NCBI GenBank assembly: GCA_030524545.1
Contig: JAUNGM010000027.1
Coordinates: 13,750-56,041, forward strand
DNA from: Eubacteriales bacterium
GTDB taxonomy: Bacteria; Bacillota; Clostridia; Lachnospirales; Lachnospiraceae
DNA: 42,292 bases
Reading direction: 5' to 3'
Both the position numbers and the translations under genes were made by a program. The notes beneath the pieces were generated by a model. It was not told where the DNA came from. It saw only the letters and a program-made list of their open reading frames with translations, and ran no database searches. This document shows, piece after piece, positions 42,127 to 42,292 of the stretch (position 1 is the stretch's first letter; each line of letters begins with the position of its first letter).

Positions 42127-42292
42127 GTTTAGTGCCTCCTGTATTTGTTTATAATGTAATTTATGATAAAGGGAAGGTTCAAAATCATCGTCCGACAGTA
42201 GTACGCCGTGCACTTCTTACGTGCGAGCACACTCTCTCACTACTGCGCCGTGCACTTCACGAAGCTTAACGCTTCGTTCAGTCGCGGGCTTC
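42127..42292 (-). promoter_or_regulatory. trpE upstream region with a 42-bp period repeat and hairpin
   Basis: No gene. CGCCGTGCACTTC occurs at 42204-42216 and again at 42246-42258, each preceded by similar bases. ACGAAGC/GCTTCGT (42259-42277) forms a 7-bp stem. A weak TTGAAC is visible on the minus strand near 42182-42177, but no clear -10 box, and I see no T-box GGTGGTACCGCG-like sequence or run of Trp codons here. The window ends 166 bp above the gene. Confidence 0.55.

Overview
The window looks like a chromosomal segment of an anaerobic, low-to-mid GC Gram-positive gut-type bacterium of the Lachnospiraceae/Clostridia. The reasons are the strong AGGAGG ribosome sites, a DUF4867 gene, a DUF1700 gene, an AAA-ATPase-like/PD-(D/E)XK relic, a ZTP riboswitch ahead of formate-tetrahydrofolate ligase, and clostridial-type sugar ABC transporters. 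No tRNA, rRNA, CRISPR array, phage or insertion sequence was seen.

Layout. (1) 1-828: a decayed PD-(D/E)XK/AAA-like gene. (2) 921-2299 (minus): cysK followed by a CymR-like Rrf2 regulator, with their own promoter. (3) 2430-15806 (minus): a run of 15 tightly packed genes that carries sulfate to organic sulfur. In transcription order it holds a TusA-like protein, sulfate-binding protein, CysT, CysW, CysA, AprA, AprB, CysD, CysN, a siroheme sulfite reductase, a thioredoxin, a ThiS-like carrier (HcyS), an E1-like enzyme (HcyF), a JAMM protease (HcyD) and MetY. (4) 16043-18175 (plus): glycogen debranching enzyme. (5) 18262-26047: a carbohydrate cluster (serine hydrolase, GH3 glycosidase, CUT1 ABC transporter) with a divergent AraC regulator. 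(6) 26185-26682: DUF1700 membrane protein. (7) 26812-28724: ZTP riboswitch and fhs. (8) 28764-29066: a repeat island. (9) 29155-34012 (minus): xylulokinase, an L-fucose/L-arabinose-type isomerase, DUF4867 and an AraC regulator. (10) 34084-35217: M20 peptidase. (11) 35444-42126 (minus): trpEGDCFBA.

How the sulfur genes fit together. Sulfate is imported (Sbp-CysTWA) and adenylated to APS (CysDN). It is then reduced to sulfite by an AprAB-type APS reductase, and to sulfide by the siroheme protein. The sulfide would be loaded as a thiocarboxylate on HcyS by HcyF and transferred by MetY to O-acetylhomoserine, and HcyD would release homocysteine. This matches the protein-thiocarboxylate methionine route described in Wolinella succinogenes, here in a Gram-positive setting and with AprAB. 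CysN carries a C-terminal remnant resembling APS kinase without its P-loop, which fits a route that never makes PAPS.

The strongest new signal is the 5' end of this operon. It has a consensus promoter (TTGACA-N17-TATAAT) overlapped by a palindrome that is also found on the cysK promoter. A 39-codon leader peptide follows with six Cys and seven Met codons (run KMCKDMSMCMCC), then a terminator hairpin upstream of the first structural gene. This reads as a translation-dependent cysteine/methionine attenuator, and the leader is too short for usual gene calling. Other points are a 48-bp repeat that places a hairpin plus Shine-Dalgarno directly before genes (three copies), and a strand-specific G.U palindrome between the isomerase and xylB genes.
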